From positions 372,001 through 436,000 of the forward strand of contig JAUXVU010000023.1 of the NCBI GenBank assembly GCA_030680295.1: a DNA stretch of 64,000 nt. Reading direction: 5' to 3'. Both the position numbers and the translations under genes were made by a program. This document shows, one piece after another, positions 9,840-18,992 of the stretch (position 1 is its first letter; each line of letters begins with the position of its first letter). The notes beneath the pieces are model-generated. The model was given only the letters and a program-made list of their open reading frames with translations, did no database searches and was not told the DNA's origin. This stretch comes from Moraxellaceae bacterium (GTDB lineage: Bacteria; Pseudomonadota; Gammaproteobacteria; Pseudomonadales; Moraxellaceae).

Positions 9840-11573
9840 ATGAAAAATATAACGCGTTTAACCATTTTAGCATCATCGATTGCTTTAGTAGCTTGCGGCA
9901 ATGATGAAGTTCGCGATCCCAACCCATTTGGCCCGCCAGCAAACCTCACCCCAGCCAACGTACTCACCGGTATTAACTCAATCGGCTTCTTAAATGCTGA
10001 TGCGCCGGCAACGTCGCTTGAAAACTTAGGAACATTAACGGGTGTTGTCATGGGTGATCAGCTGGTCAGCGTTGATCGTCGTCCGCAAACAGGCTATCTG
10101 TACGCGCTTGGCTACAATGCATCAGCGGCTTCACTACGTGTCTATGTCGTTCACCCTGACTCATTAGTTGCCACGCCTTTAGGCCAGCCTATTGTTGCCG
10201 TTCCACCAGCAGCAGCAATAGGTGGCGGTAGCGTATCGACTCGTTTCGAGATGGACTTTAATCCAGCAGTCGATCGTTTACGGGTCGTTTCAACGCTCGG
10301 TGAAAACTATCGTATTAATCCGAATAATGGCGCACTAGTTGAACGCGATGGTGATACTAATATTGGCGGCACACTCACGTCAGTTGCTGCAACCGCGTAT
10401 ACCAATAGTGCACCTAACCTTGGTATCACCACACAGTACACGGTGACAGAAGGTGCACAGGGTAGCGTCTACATCCAAAACCCACCCAATAATGGCACGC
10501 TAACAAATGCCAAAGTGCTTAACCCTGCCTTAGCATCTATTTTAGGTTTTGATATTGCGCCGGGCGTAAACGCATCCGCAAATAATAGTCCGGTCATGGG
10601 CTTAGCCTACGCACTGGTAAAAACCAACAGTGCCAGCAACGAAAGTATTGTCCGCATCAATCTTGACACCGGTGCAGTCACTAGTAATACCGCCATTAAT
10701 AACGGCGCGGGTCTTGTTGGTTTAGCCATCCAAAAACCAGATGCATTTCCAATCATTGCCCTAAGTGCTGATGGCACTCAGCTCATTCGATTTGCAGCCA
10801 ACGCACCGGGTGTAACGACTACTTCTCCAACCATTATGGGCGTCACTGCTGGTGAGTCCTTAGTTGGTATTGATATCCGTCCAGCAACTGGCGAGCTTTT
10901 TGCACTTGGCGTCAATAGCACTCTAAATACGGCAAGCTTGTATCGCGTCGATCCACAAACTGCCGCTGCAACGGTTATTGGCGTGGCAAGTGGCATCTTT
11001 AATGTTGATGTCACTTTTCCCGACCCAGCAACTGTTGGATATGGCTTTGACTTCAACCCAACGGTTGACCGCATTCGCGTCACCACCTCAAGCGGCCTCA
11101 ATTTCCGTCTAAATCCGGTTAATGGTGGATTTGCTATGAATGATGGTGACATCAATGGCGCAGTAACTGGTGCATCAGCCGCGGCTTACACCAATAGTGT
11201 TGAAACCTCTGTACTAGGTCCAATGAACTCTAAAAAAGTAACGACGCTTTACGTCATTGACAACGCAACCAGCAAATTAACGATTCAAAGCCCCCCAAAT
11301 GACGGCACACAAATTAGCGCGATGGATATTCGCGTCAATGGCAATGTACTGTCATTTACCGCAGCAAATGGTTTTGACATTCCATCGGACGTTCGTGTCA
11401 CAGCCAATAACGCAGCCGTGGCATCTGGCTTTGGTTTTGCTGCCCTCACCGTCGGCGGAACCACCAGTTTGTACCGCATCAACCTAACCAATGGTAATGC
11501 TGAAAACTTAGGCACGATTGGCACAGGTACCGGTTTACGTGGATTGGCCGTGGGTCAAACACACGCCAAATAA
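9840..11573 (+). CDS. DUF4394 tandem-repeat lipoprotein
   Basis: A 577-residue protein with a lipoprotein signal (lipobox region ALVAC, cysteine near residue 19) and two related halves of about 260 residues. Each has a segment of the type IDIRPATGELFALG, a DFNPxVDRxRV motif, a xNxRxNPxNG motif and a DGDxN motif (for example DFNPAVDRLRVV and DFNPTVDRIRVT). This is the pattern of DUF4394 proteins, predicted beta-propeller-like and of unknown function. It is transcribed away from rfaH from a 104-base divergent spacer and ends at a strong bidirectional terminator. The start ATG at 9840 places the lipoprotein signal correctly. Confidence 0.85.
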   Translation: MKNITRLTILASSIALVACGNDEVRDPNPFGPPANLTPANVLTGINSIGFLNADAPATSLENLGTLTGVVMGDQLVSVDRRPQTGYLYALGYNASAASLRVYVVHPDSLVATPLGQPIVAVPPAAAIGGGSVSTRFEMDFNPAVDRLRVVSTLGENYRINPNNGALVERDGDTNIGGTLTSVAATAYTNSAPNLGITTQYTVTEGAQGSVYIQNPPNNGTLTNAKVLNPALASILGFDIAPGVNASANNSPVMGLAYALVKTNSASNESIVRINLDTGAVTSNTAINNGAGLVGLAIQKPDAFPIIALSADGTQLIRFAANAPGVTTTSPTIMGVTAGESLVGIDIRPATGELFALGVNSTLNTASLYRVDPQTAAATVIGVASGIFNVDVTFPDPATVGYGFDFNPTVDRIRVTTSSGLNFRLNPVNGGFAMNDGDINGAVTGASAAAYTNSVETSVLGPMNSKKVTTLYVIDNATSKLTIQSPPNDGTQISAMDIRVNGNVLSFTAANGFDIPSDVRVTANNAAVASGFGFAALTVGGTTSLYRINLTNGNAENLGTIGTGTGLRGLAVGQTHAK

Positions 11574-11587
11574 AATGCTCCAGATAT

Positions 11588-11617
11588 AAAAAAGCCCAGC
11601 ATTTGCTGGGCTTTTTT
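11588..11617. terminator. Bidirectional rho-independent terminator
   Basis: Perfect seven-base stem GCCCAGC (11594-11600) and GCTGGGC (11605-11611) with a four-base loop, flanked by six A on the left and six T on the right. It sits between convergent genes (the DUF4394 gene and ugd) and can end transcripts from both. Confidence 0.93.
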
Positions 11618-11634
11618 ATGATCACTCAAAAAAC

Positions 11635-12975
11635 TCAAATCACTCGCACCGAGTCCCCTCGGCCAATCCCGTAATACGCAAAGCCCAGCTTTTTCACACG
11701 CGCCGGCTCAAACAAATTACGGCCATCAAAAATCACGGGCGCACTTAACGTCGTTTTTAGCAGGTCAAAGTCTGGTGCTTTAAAGTCACGCCATTCGGTC
11801 ACAATAATCAGCGCATCTGCATTTTGCAGTGCCGCCTCTTTGGTGCCCATCAAACGCAAGTCACTGCGGTTGCCATAAATGCGCTGAGTTTCATTCATTG
11901 CCTCTGGGTCATAAGCCTGCACGGTGGCACCGGCATCCCACAAATGCTGCATTAACACACGGCTAGATGCTTCACGCATGTCGTCGGTGTTAGGCTTAAA
12001 TGACAAGCCCCACAGCGCAAAAGTTTTGCCTTTTAAGTCACCTTGGTAATGGTGCTGCATTTGCTCGAATAAACGACTCTTCTGGCGCTCGTTCACGGCT
12101 TCTACTGCCTGCAAAATATTGGCTTCATAACCCACTTGGCGTGCGGTACGCTCCAGCGCTTGCACGTCTTTCGGGAAGCAAGAACCACCATAACCACAGC
12201 CCGGATAAATAAAGTGGTAACCAATACGTGGATCCGAACCAATACCTTTACGTACCGCTTCAATGTCGGCACCTAAGCGTTCGGCCAAGTTGGCCATTTC
12301 ATTCATAAAGCTAATTTTAGTGGCCAGCATGCAGTTGGCGGCATATTTGGTCAGTTCGGCACTGCGCACATCCATCACAATAATTTTTTCTTGGTGACGA
12401 TTAAACGGCTCATACAACTCACGCAAACGTTCTTCCACATGCGCACTGTTGGTACCAATAATAATGCGGTCTGGGCGCTGACAATCCGCCACCGCTGAGC
12501 CTTCTTTTAGAAATTCCGGGTTTGACGCCACATCAAACGCCACTTGAGCACCACGCTGCGCCAGAACCTCATGCATGCGCGCTTGCACTTTGTCAGCAGT
12601 GCCAACCGGCACGGTGGACTTGTTAATAACCACTTTGCGATCCGTCATGTGTTCGGCAATGGTGCCAGCTACAGCCAACACATATTTCAAATCCGCACTG
12701 CCGTCTTCATCCGGTGGTGTGCCCACGGCAATAAAAATCACTTCACCATGCTTAACGCCATGCGCAGCATTGGTGGTGAACTCTAGGCGTTTGGCCTCGT
12801 AGTTTTTGCTAACCAATGGCTCCAAGCCCGGCTCATAAATGGGGATGACACCTTTTTCCAAGTTAGCAATTTTGCCGGCATCCACATCCACACAAACCAC
12901 ATGGTGGCCAGCATCTGCCAAAATAGCGGCCTGCACCAAACCGACATAGCCCGTTCCAAATACTGTTACATTCAT
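11635..12975 (-). CDS. ugd: UDP-glucose 6-dehydrogenase
   Basis: This 446-residue cytoplasmic enzyme oxidises UDP-glucose to UDP-glucuronate with two NAD. All key parts are present: the Rossmann motif GTGYVG (7-12) and acidic VDVD (29-32), the SNPEFLKEG segment (151-159), Lys210 in [11 protein letters not shown], and the catalytic Cys266 in [10 protein letters not shown]. Its ATG overlaps the stop of the phosphohexomutase gene (ATGA), and both follow vapBC closely, so the four form one transcription unit ending at the terminator at 11.6 kb. It feeds the UDP-glucuronate epimerase encoded at 33.8 kb. A second, degenerate paralogue lies at 15.2 kb. Confidence 0.97.
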   Translation of the reverse strand: MNVTVFGTGYVGLVQAAILADAGHHVVCVDVDAGKIANLEKGVIPIYEPGLEPLVSKNYEAKRLEFTTNAAHGVKHGEVIFIAVGTPPDEDGSADLKYVLAVAGTIAEHMTDRKVVINKSTVPVGTADKVQARMHEVLAQRGAQVAFDVASNPEFLKEGSAVADCQRPDRIIIGTNSAHVEERLRELYEPFNRHQEKIIVMDVRSAELTKYAANCMLATKISFMNEMANLAERLGADIEAVRKGIGSDPRIGYHFIYPGCGYGGSCFPKDVQALERTARQVGYEANILQAVEAVNERQKSRLFEQMQHHYQGDLKGKTFALWGLSFKPNTDDMREASSRVLMQHLWDAGATVQAYDPEAMNETQRIYGNRSDLRLMGTKEAALQNADALIIVTEWRDFKAPDFDLLKTTLSAPVIFDGRNLFEPARVKKLGFAYYGIGRGDSVRVI

Positions 12976-14459
12976 TCTGCTGTTCCTTCAATTAATCCAC
13001 GTAGCCACTCTGTTTTGGCCAACATCAGGGCTTTATCCCCACGACTTTCCACATTTAAACGCACCACCGGTTCTGTGTTTGACCGGCGCAAATTAAAACG
13101 CCACTGCTTAAATTCACGGCTCAGGCCATCTAGCTCGGTCTGGCTCACCAGCTGCTCTTTACCTTCAGCAACTAAAGACTCAACCGCGGCCTGAACACGC
13201 GCTAAAGCCACACCGGCATCCGCCACTTTAAAGTTGATTTCGCCACTGCATGGATACGCGGCCTGCGCCTTTGCTACCAAGCTAGACAGCGGCTGGTCGT
13301 CGGCCAATAGTCGCTCTAACAGCAGCAACCAAGGAATCATGCCAGAGTCACAATAAAAGAAATCACGGAAATAATGATGTGCCGACATCTCGCCGCCATA
13401 GACTGCATTTTCTTGGCGCAAGGTATTTTTAATAAAGCTATGGCCGCATTTACTCATTACCGCTTTGCCACCCATGGCTTCCACTAGCTCAATGGTGTTC
13501 CAGGTCATGCGGGTGTCATAGACCACGGTGCCACCCGGTTCGTGGTGAAGCAGTTGCGCACCCAGCAAGCCCACCAAATAATACCCTTCAATAAAGGCAC
13601 CGGTTTCATCAAAGAAAAAACAGCGGTCAAAGTCACCATCCCAGGCAATGCCTAAGTCGGCTTTTTCACGACGAACCACTGCTGCGGTTTGTTCTTGGCA
13701 AGTGGCCAGCATGGGGTTAGGCACACCATTGGGAAAGCTGCCATCTGGCTCATGAAACACGCGAACAATATCCATGTCCAAGCCATCAGCAATGGCATCA
13801 AACCACGGGCCAGCACAGCCGTTGCCCGCGTTCACCACCACCTTCAGTGGCCTACCCATTATTCGCCGCATACTAGTCGCCGAATGCAGTGCGGCGAAAT
13901 TCACAAATTTACGAACACGCTCAACATAAGCATCAGCCGTATTCCACACACTATGCAGTGCAGGGTTTGGCTGATAATGCGAACCATCACTAAACGGGCC
14001 TCCAGCGTAGTCCGCCAATATGTCGCGTAGACCGGCTTGTTCGTTTAACCAGGCACGGGTTTCCCGCTCAATTTCCACTAGACCATCGTCAGCACTAATT
14101 GGGCGTGATTCAGCACGCACCATTTTTAGGCCATTGTCACCGACCGGGTTATGGCTAGCAGTAATCATAATGCCGCCACCCATGCCGGCTTGGCCGGCCG
14201 CGTGGTACACCATTTCCGTGCCACCAATGCCAATATCGCGTGTCGCCACCCCTTCGCTATTCAAACCTGCGGCCAAAATACGAGCAAAGTCATCGCTTGA
14301 TTCGCGCACATCACGGCAAATTGCCACCGGCCCCTGCGGCTTAATGACGCGGGCATAAGCACGACCAATGGCAAACACCATGTCACCATGCAGCTGCTGT
14401 GGCACAGGTCCTCGCACGTCATAGGCTTTAAACGCGGGTAACGGGGATAACGCAGTCAT
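12972..14459 (-). CDS. Phosphomannomutase/phosphoglucomutase (ManB/AlgC-type)
   Basis: A 495-residue alpha-D-phosphohexomutase that moves phosphate between C6 and C1 of hexoses. It shows the four family motifs: the phosphoserine loop [11 protein letters not shown] near residue 100, the metal loop WDGDFDRC near 260, the sugar loop [12 protein letters not shown] near 340, and the phosphate-binding RRSNTEP near 470. The MSAHHYFRD form suggests mannose or dual specificity. I started at the ATG at 14459, which has AAGGA at a proper distance; the ATG two codons earlier would lie only five bases from it. The ribosome-binding site overlaps the stop of vapC, so translation is coupled to the toxin-antitoxin genes. 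Confidence 0.92.
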   Translation of the reverse strand: MTALSPLPAFKAYDVRGPVPQQLHGDMVFAIGRAYARVIKPQGPVAICRDVRESSDDFARILAAGLNSEGVATRDIGIGGTEMVYHAAGQAGMGGGIMITASHNPVGDNGLKMVRAESRPISADDGLVEIERETRAWLNEQAGLRDILADYAGGPFSDGSHYQPNPALHSVWNTADAYVERVRKFVNFAALHSATSMRRIMGRPLKVVVNAGNGCAGPWFDAIADGLDMDIVRVFHEPDGSFPNGVPNPMLATCQEQTAAVVRREKADLGIAWDGDFDRCFFFDETGAFIEGYYLVGLLGAQLLHHEPGGTVVYDTRMTWNTIELVEAMGGKAVMSKCGHSFIKNTLRQENAVYGGEMSAHHYFRDFFYCDSGMIPWLLLLERLLADDQPLSSLVAKAQAAYPCSGEINFKVADAGVALARVQAAVESLVAEGKEQLVSQTELDGLSREFKQWRFNLRRSNTEPVVRLNVESRGDKALMLAKTEWLRGLIEGTAE

Positions 14460-14468
14460 AACCATTCC

Positions 14469-14876
14469 TTATTTGTTAACTAGCCAGTTCTCTACTTGCA
14501 ACGCTGGCACGCGCTTAAATTCTTTTTCATTATTGGTCACCACAATTAAGCCTTCACTACGCGCATGGGCAGCAATGTGAAGATCGTTTACACCAATAAT
14601 CTGACCTGACTTTTCTAATGACGCCCGAATGGCGCCATAGTGATACGCGGCTTTATCGCTATACGGCAGAACGACTAGGCGACTACAAAAATCTTCAACT
14701 AACGTTAAGTTTTGAACTGGAAATTCGCTCTTCTCAACACCGTGCATTAGCTCTGCCAAGGTGATTGAAGAAATCGCCAACTGCGAAGCATGTGCATTAA
14801 AGACATGGGCTAATTCGCGCGGTCTGCGCTTAATGACATGGATAGCGATATTGGTATCGAGCAAATAGCGCAGCAT
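14469..14876 (-). CDS. vapC: VapC toxin, PIN-domain ribonuclease
   Basis: A 135-residue PIN-domain protein, presumably a metal-dependent tRNA or rRNA nuclease. The acidic triad of the family can be placed: Asp7 in YLLDTNIAIHVIK, Glu in SITLAELMHGVEKS near residue 43, and Asp in VNDLHIAAHA near residue 98, followed by the closing TNNEKEFKRVPAL. Its start overlaps the vapB stop by one base (TAATG). The stop lies nine bases before the start of the phosphohexomutase gene. It is complete and should be active if made without its antitoxin. Confidence 0.93.
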   Translation of the reverse strand: MLRYLLDTNIAIHVIKRRPRELAHVFNAHASQLAISSITLAELMHGVEKSEFPVQNLTLVEDFCSRLVVLPYSDKAAYHYGAIRASLEKSGQIIGVNDLHIAAHARSEGLIVVTNNEKEFKRVPALQVENWLVNK

Positions 14877-15109
14877 TAAAACGACTCACGCTCAGACTGA
14901 TGCTGTGACGCTCGCTCCGTCATAAAATCTTCGCTAGCGGCAAACTCGCCATTAAAGAAGCTATCCCACGCATTATCGACGGGTGTAATAATACGCTCGT
15001 TTCCACGCGCACGAACCACTACCTGCTTTACGTGGTCAGGTAAGCGCATATCGGCCGGCAGGCGAACTGCCTGCGTGCGATTATTGGTAAACACTGTGGA
15101 TGTCGACAT
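14876..15109 (-). CDS. vapB: VapB antitoxin, SpoVT/AbrB-type
   Basis: A 77-residue antitoxin with an N-terminal AbrB-type swapped-hairpin DNA-binding part (FTNNRTQAVRLPADMRLP, residues 7-24) and a C-terminal toxin-binding tail ending ERASQHQSERESF. This is the VagC/VapB form. I chose the ATG at 15109 because AAGGG sits at a good distance upstream; the GTG one codon earlier is less likely. Two direct repeats upstream look like its operator. It heads a run vapB-vapC-phosphohexomutase-ugd, all on the minus strand with overlaps or gaps under ten bases. Confidence 0.92.
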   Translation of the reverse strand: MSTSTVFTNNRTQAVRLPADMRLPDHVKQVVVRARGNERIITPVDNAWDSFFNGEFAASEDFMTERASQHQSERESF

Positions 15110-15126
15110 CACTAACCCTTCGCCAT

Positions 15127-15149
15127 GTATATAGCATGAGTATATAGCA
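15127..15149 (-). promoter_or_regulatory. Probable VapB operator and -10 region of vapBC
   Basis: Two exact copies of GTATATAGCA (15127-15136 and 15140-15149 on the plus strand) lie 13 bases apart, 18 to 40 bases upstream of vapB. On the minus strand each contains a TATATA that could act as -10 box. Tandem sites over the promoter are typical for autorepression by VapBC complexes; the function here is inference. Confidence 0.5.
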
Positions 15150-15154
15150 CCCTA

Positions 15155-16420
15155 TCAGGCACGTCCACGCCCCACACCGTAGTAAACAAACCCCGCCTGC
15201 TCCATCATGTCTGGCTCAAACACATTGCGGCCATCAATAATGACGGGGTGCCGCATGGCAGCATGCAACGCCGCATAGTCTGGGTTGTGATACACCGGCC
15301 ACGCCGTCAGCAGCAACACAGCATCGGCGCCCATGGCTGCGGCAACAGGCGTTTCAGCAACAGTAATAGCGGCATCTGGATACTGTGCTAATAACGCTGG
15401 CACGGCTTTGGGATCATGAACCACCACGTCTACACCTTGAGCCAACAGCGCCGACAACAAAGCATGCACCGGAGAATGCTCAACACTAGCCGCACCCGGC
15501 TTGAAGGCCACGCCCCACAACGCCACACGGCGGCCGCTTAATTGGCCTTGATAATGACGCCACAGTTGGCGGAAGGGCTTTTCACGCTGTTCGGCATTAA
15601 TGCGCAATACTGCATCCAACACACCGGGTTGGCCGCCGGCTTCACGTAATGACTCGGCAAACTTAAACAACTCATCAGTAAAACTAGGCCCACCAAAACC
15701 ACAGCCGGGCTGCAAATAATCTGGTCCAATGCGCGGGTCTGCGGCCATGCCTTCACGCACCAGCTCAATATCCACTTGCATGCGCCCCGCCAAACCAGCC
15801 AGCTCATTCATTAAGCTAATGCGTGTAGCCAACATCGCGTTAATGGCAAATTTGGTGAGCTCAGCCGCGGCCAAAGGCACGGGCAAGGTGTCTAAAGCAT
15901 TTCGGCTATAGGGCCTTAACCAATCCAGCAGTTCATCAGCAGCACCCGCGTATGGCTCACCAATTAACAACAGCGGTGGTTCGGAAAAATCAGCCAAGGC
16001 GCGGCCAGAGCGCACAAACAGCGGCAACGCCAACACGGTCACAGACCGGCCTTGTGCCATCACCTCCAGCTCGGCTTGCAGCGCATCCAAAGTGCCAACC
16101 GGTGTGGTGTTTAATACCACCAAGGTCACATCCTGCAGCGTGTTTTCCACAATGGCTTTTGCCCGCTGGTCTAGTGCCGCTCCGCCGCCAGAGGCTAAGC
16201 CTAAAAAATGCACGGCCGGCAATTCTTTGGGCAAGGCAGACAATACTGTCAACTGGCCTTCGGTTTGTAAGGCTTGTGCCCGCTCCAATAATTTTGGCTC
16301 TAAGCGCACCTCATCATCAGGGTCGGTACAACACACCAAGGTCACGGCATGGCCTGACTGCGCCAAGGCCACTGATGTCACCCAAGCGTATAAACCACGG
16401 CCATGCGTCATGATTTGCAT
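15155..16420 (-). CDS. Catalytically degenerate Ugd-like protein
   Basis: A 421-residue paralogue of UDP-glucose dehydrogenase that aligns along its full length with the ugd product in this window and ends with the same DGRNVFEP...YYGVGRG tail. It keeps Lys190 (ELTKFAINAML) and the dimer helix, but the catalytic cysteine is replaced by Ser246 (GFGGPSFTDE against [10 protein letters not shown]), the SNPEFLKEG segment has become ALPLFVRSG, the Rossmann motif is GRGLYA instead of GTGYVG, and the ribose-binding acid is lost (VCCTD). It is therefore unlikely to be a dehydrogenase. The frame is intact and it follows pgi with a 13-base overlap and its own AGGAG site, so it seems to be under selection for another role, perhaps regulatory or structural. 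Confidence 0.85.
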   Translation of the reverse strand: MQIMTHGRGLYAWVTSVALAQSGHAVTLVCCTDPDDEVRLEPKLLERAQALQTEGQLTVLSALPKELPAVHFLGLASGGGAALDQRAKAIVENTLQDVTLVVLNTTPVGTLDALQAELEVMAQGRSVTVLALPLFVRSGRALADFSEPPLLLIGEPYAGAADELLDWLRPYSRNALDTLPVPLAAAELTKFAINAMLATRISLMNELAGLAGRMQVDIELVREGMAADPRIGPDYLQPGCGFGGPSFTDELFKFAESLREAGGQPGVLDAVLRINAEQREKPFRQLWRHYQGQLSGRRVALWGVAFKPGAASVEHSPVHALLSALLAQGVDVVVHDPKAVPALLAQYPDAAITVAETPVAAAMGADAVLLLTAWPVYHNPDYAALHAAMRHPVIIDGRNVFEPDMMEQAGFVYYGVGRGRA

Positions 16421-18015
16421 GCAGTGTGCTCCTGACGAATATGCTTTATCAGTGCAAGTGTTGAGCCATCAACATTGGCTGAAGGTTGGGCTCCTAATAA
16501 CATTTGCTCGGTTTCACCCGCCACTTGTTTGCCCAATTCTACACCCCACTGGTCAAAGGGGTTGATGTCCCACAGAGCCGCCATCACCGACACCTTATGC
16601 TCATACAACGCAATTAACGCACCCAAGGCATAGGGGTTAAGTTCATCAATCAATAAAGTAGACGACGGTTGGTTGCCGGCATAACGACGATGCGGCGAAG
16701 CGTTGGGCTCAGCCAAACAGGCATCACCAAAAGCCAGCACTTGTGACTGCGCCAAACAGTTGGCTAAGTTCAAGCGATGTTGACGCTGCAAACTCTCACC
16801 GGCATCCAAATAACGCCGCACCGGCGCAATAAAGTCGGCACTAACCGGCTGTGTGCCTTGGTGCAGTAATTGATAAAACGCATGCTGTGCATTAGCACCC
16901 ACCTCACCCCACAACACCGGGCAGGTTAGGTAATCAACCGGCTCACCTTGGCGATTCACTGACTTGCCATTACTTTCCATTTCCAACTGCGTTAAAAATG
17001 CGGGAAAGCTAGCCAGACGGCCGTCATAGGGCAACACGGCATGGCCGCGCAGTTGTAAAAACGTGGCATTCCACACACCCACCAGCCCCAGCAACACCGG
17101 CAGGTTATCGATTAATGGCGCATTGAGTGCATGTTGATCCATCCACGCCGCACCAGCCAGCAACTCATTAAAACCGGACATGCCGATACGCAAGGCAATG
17201 GGCAGGCCAATAGCAGACCACAATGAAAAACGCCCACCCACCCAGTCCCAAAACAACAATTGATTCTGCTCAGGAATGCCGAACTCGGTCATTTTGGCTG
17301 GGCTGGCCGACACGCCAATGACATGATGGCGCAAACGCGAGGCGGCATCTGGCACGGCTTTCGCCAACCAATCTAACGCTGTGCGAGCGTTGGCCAAGGT
17401 GTCGCTGGTGGTAAATGACTTTGAAGAAATAATAAACAGTGTGGTTTCAGGGCGCAGTGTGTGCAGCAAGTCCGATAGTTGCGCGCCATCAATGCTGCTA
17501 ACAAAATGAATGCCTAAAGCAGCGCCTTTGCCACAGGCCATTTCGCTTAAGGATTCACAAACCATTTTTGGACCAAGGTCTGAACCACCCACACCAATAT
17601 TGACCACATCACGAATGGGGTAACCATTACTGCCACGCCAATGACCTTGATGAATTTGCGTAACAATTTCACTCATACGCTGCAGGCTGGCAGCCACTTC
17701 TGCACGTTTCACCGGCGCACGCAAGGCCGTATGCCAAGCCGCCCTACCCTCCGTTAAATTCACTGGGTCGCCGGCAAACTGGCTGGCTAACGTGCCCTTC
17801 ACATCCACCGCTTCAGCAAGGTCTAATAACGCCGACAAGGCGTCAGCATCCAAACGTTGCTTGCCTAGGTCCAGCAATAAAGGACCGACGTGAGTCAGCC
17901 AGCGCGATGCACGCTCTGGGTCATTGGCCCAAAGCGTAGACAGATGCACAGAAGACAGCCGTTGCGCCTGATTTGCCACTGCCTGCCATTCGGGCAATGT
18001 CGAGCGCAAAGTCAT
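16408..18015 (-). CDS. pgi: Glucose-6-phosphate isomerase
   Basis: A 535-residue cytoplasmic isomerase interconverting glucose-6-phosphate and fructose-6-phosphate. It shows VNIGVGGSDLGPKM, SSKSFTTSDT (phosphate site), the family signature region DWVGGRFSLWSAIGLP, the catalytic Glu segment QLEMESNGKS and the C-terminal FDQWGVELGKQ. The start ATG overlaps the galU stop by one base (TAATG). The order galU-pgi beside a Ugd-type gene is the conserved end of Acinetobacter capsule loci, so this copy probably links sugar-nucleotide supply with central metabolism. Confidence 0.97.
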   Translation of the reverse strand: MTLRSTLPEWQAVANQAQRLSSVHLSTLWANDPERASRWLTHVGPLLLDLGKQRLDADALSALLDLAEAVDVKGTLASQFAGDPVNLTEGRAAWHTALRAPVKRAEVAASLQRMSEIVTQIHQGHWRGSNGYPIRDVVNIGVGGSDLGPKMVCESLSEMACGKGAALGIHFVSSIDGAQLSDLLHTLRPETTLFIISSKSFTTSDTLANARTALDWLAKAVPDAASRLRHHVIGVSASPAKMTEFGIPEQNQLLFWDWVGGRFSLWSAIGLPIALRIGMSGFNELLAGAAWMDQHALNAPLIDNLPVLLGLVGVWNATFLQLRGHAVLPYDGRLASFPAFLTQLEMESNGKSVNRQGEPVDYLTCPVLWGEVGANAQHAFYQLLHQGTQPVSADFIAPVRRYLDAGESLQRQHRLNLANCLAQSQVLAFGDACLAEPNASPHRRYAGNQPSSTLLIDELNPYALGALIALYEHKVSVMAALWDINPFDQWGVELGKQVAGETEQMLLGAQPSANVDGSTLALIKHIRQEHTACKS

Positions 18016-18875
18016 TACAGAAATTCCTTTAGCCAAGCACGAAGTGGCTGGGCCATGGCCGGGTCACGCAGCGCTAACGCCATATTAGCTTGGGCATAAC
18101 CTAACTTGCTGCCACAGTCGTAACGCACACCGCTGAATCGATGTGCACGAATATCATAGTCAGCCAACAAAGCGGCAATGCCATCGGTTAATTGAATTTC
18201 GCCACCGGCACCGGGTTTAACGTCGGCCAACGCCGAAATAATGGCCGCTGGTAGCAAATAACGGCCTACTACGGCTAAGTTACTGGGCGCATCCTCAGCA
18301 AAAGGCTTTTCCACCATGGCCTGAATGCGCCCGCTGTCATTTAATGACACCACACCATAACGATGTACCTGCGTCATCGGCACTTCTTCTACTGCCAATG
18401 ACCATGCACCCGTGTCGTCATGTAACGCCACCATGTCGCTTAAGCACCCGGCATCTGGCGCATCAATAAAGTCATCAACTAACATCACCGCCACACCGGT
18501 GGCATCACTTGGCACCGCGGTGCCACCCAGGCCAACCGCATGCCCCAAACCTAGAGCCTGTGGCTGCATAACCACCGACACGGTTAAGCCTTCGGGCACT
18601 GTGCCCAGCAAAGCATCTAGTAAGTCTTGTTTGCCTTTAGCTGTTAGGTCGGCCACCAGCTCAGGATCTGCTGCTTGTAAATGCGTTTCTAAGCCTTGTT
18701 TTTTCGGTGAGTTCACCAACACCACATGGGTCATTCCGGCACGCCATGCTTCTTCCACGGCATATTGCAGCAGGGGTTTGTCCACCACAGGCAGCAGTTC
18801 TTTGGGCACAGACTTGGTGGCTGGCAAAAAGCGTGTGCCTAGGCCGGCAACAGGCAAAATCACGGTGTTGATCAC
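18015..18875 (-). CDS. galU: UTP-glucose-1-phosphate uridylyltransferase
   Basis: A 286-residue cytoplasmic nucleotidyltransferase making UDP-glucose from glucose-1-phosphate and UTP. The nucleotide-binding signature PVAGLGTRFLPATKSVPKE is intact at residues 8-26, followed by QPQALGLGHAV, VEKPFAED and the GGEIQLTDGI segment. UDP-glucose is the source of UDP-Gal (galE) and UDP-GlcA (ugd) here. It is the first gene of a galU-pgi-ugd-like unit that begins after the terminator closing the long capsule locus. Confidence 0.97.
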   Translation of the reverse strand: MINTVILPVAGLGTRFLPATKSVPKELLPVVDKPLLQYAVEEAWRAGMTHVVLVNSPKKQGLETHLQAADPELVADLTAKGKQDLLDALLGTVPEGLTVSVVMQPQALGLGHAVGLGGTAVPSDATGVAVMLVDDFIDAPDAGCLSDMVALHDDTGAWSLAVEEVPMTQVHRYGVVSLNDSGRIQAMVEKPFAEDAPSNLAVVGRYLLPAAIISALADVKPGAGGEIQLTDGIAALLADYDIRAHRFSGVRYDCGSKLGYAQANMALALRDPAMAQPLRAWLKEFL

Positions 18876-18942
18876 ATCAGATCCTTGAGGTGTAACGATA
18901 AAAGTCGATTGTCATCATCTGGCGATTGAAGCGCAAGCGCGA

Positions 18943-18971
18943 AAACAAAAACGCCCCAGTTTACGGGGCGT
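18943..18971 (-). terminator. Rho-independent terminator after the polysaccharide locus
   Basis: On the minus strand a seven-base stem ACGCCCC/GGGGCGT (18965-18971 with 18951-18957) with a seven-base loop is followed by a T-rich run (TTTTGTTTT, 18942-18950). It lies 22 bases after the stop of the PglF-like gene and upstream of galU, so it marks the end of the long minus-strand transcript. Confidence 0.85.
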
Positions 18972-18992
18972 CTAAACCATACCAGCAGCTCA

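Noticed and set aside
10224-10235. ops-like string GGCGGTAGCGTA on the plus strand
   Set aside because: It is a very good match to ops but lies in the middle of the DUF4394 coding region, where it encodes Gly-Gly-Ser-Val, and is far from any leader; treated as chance.
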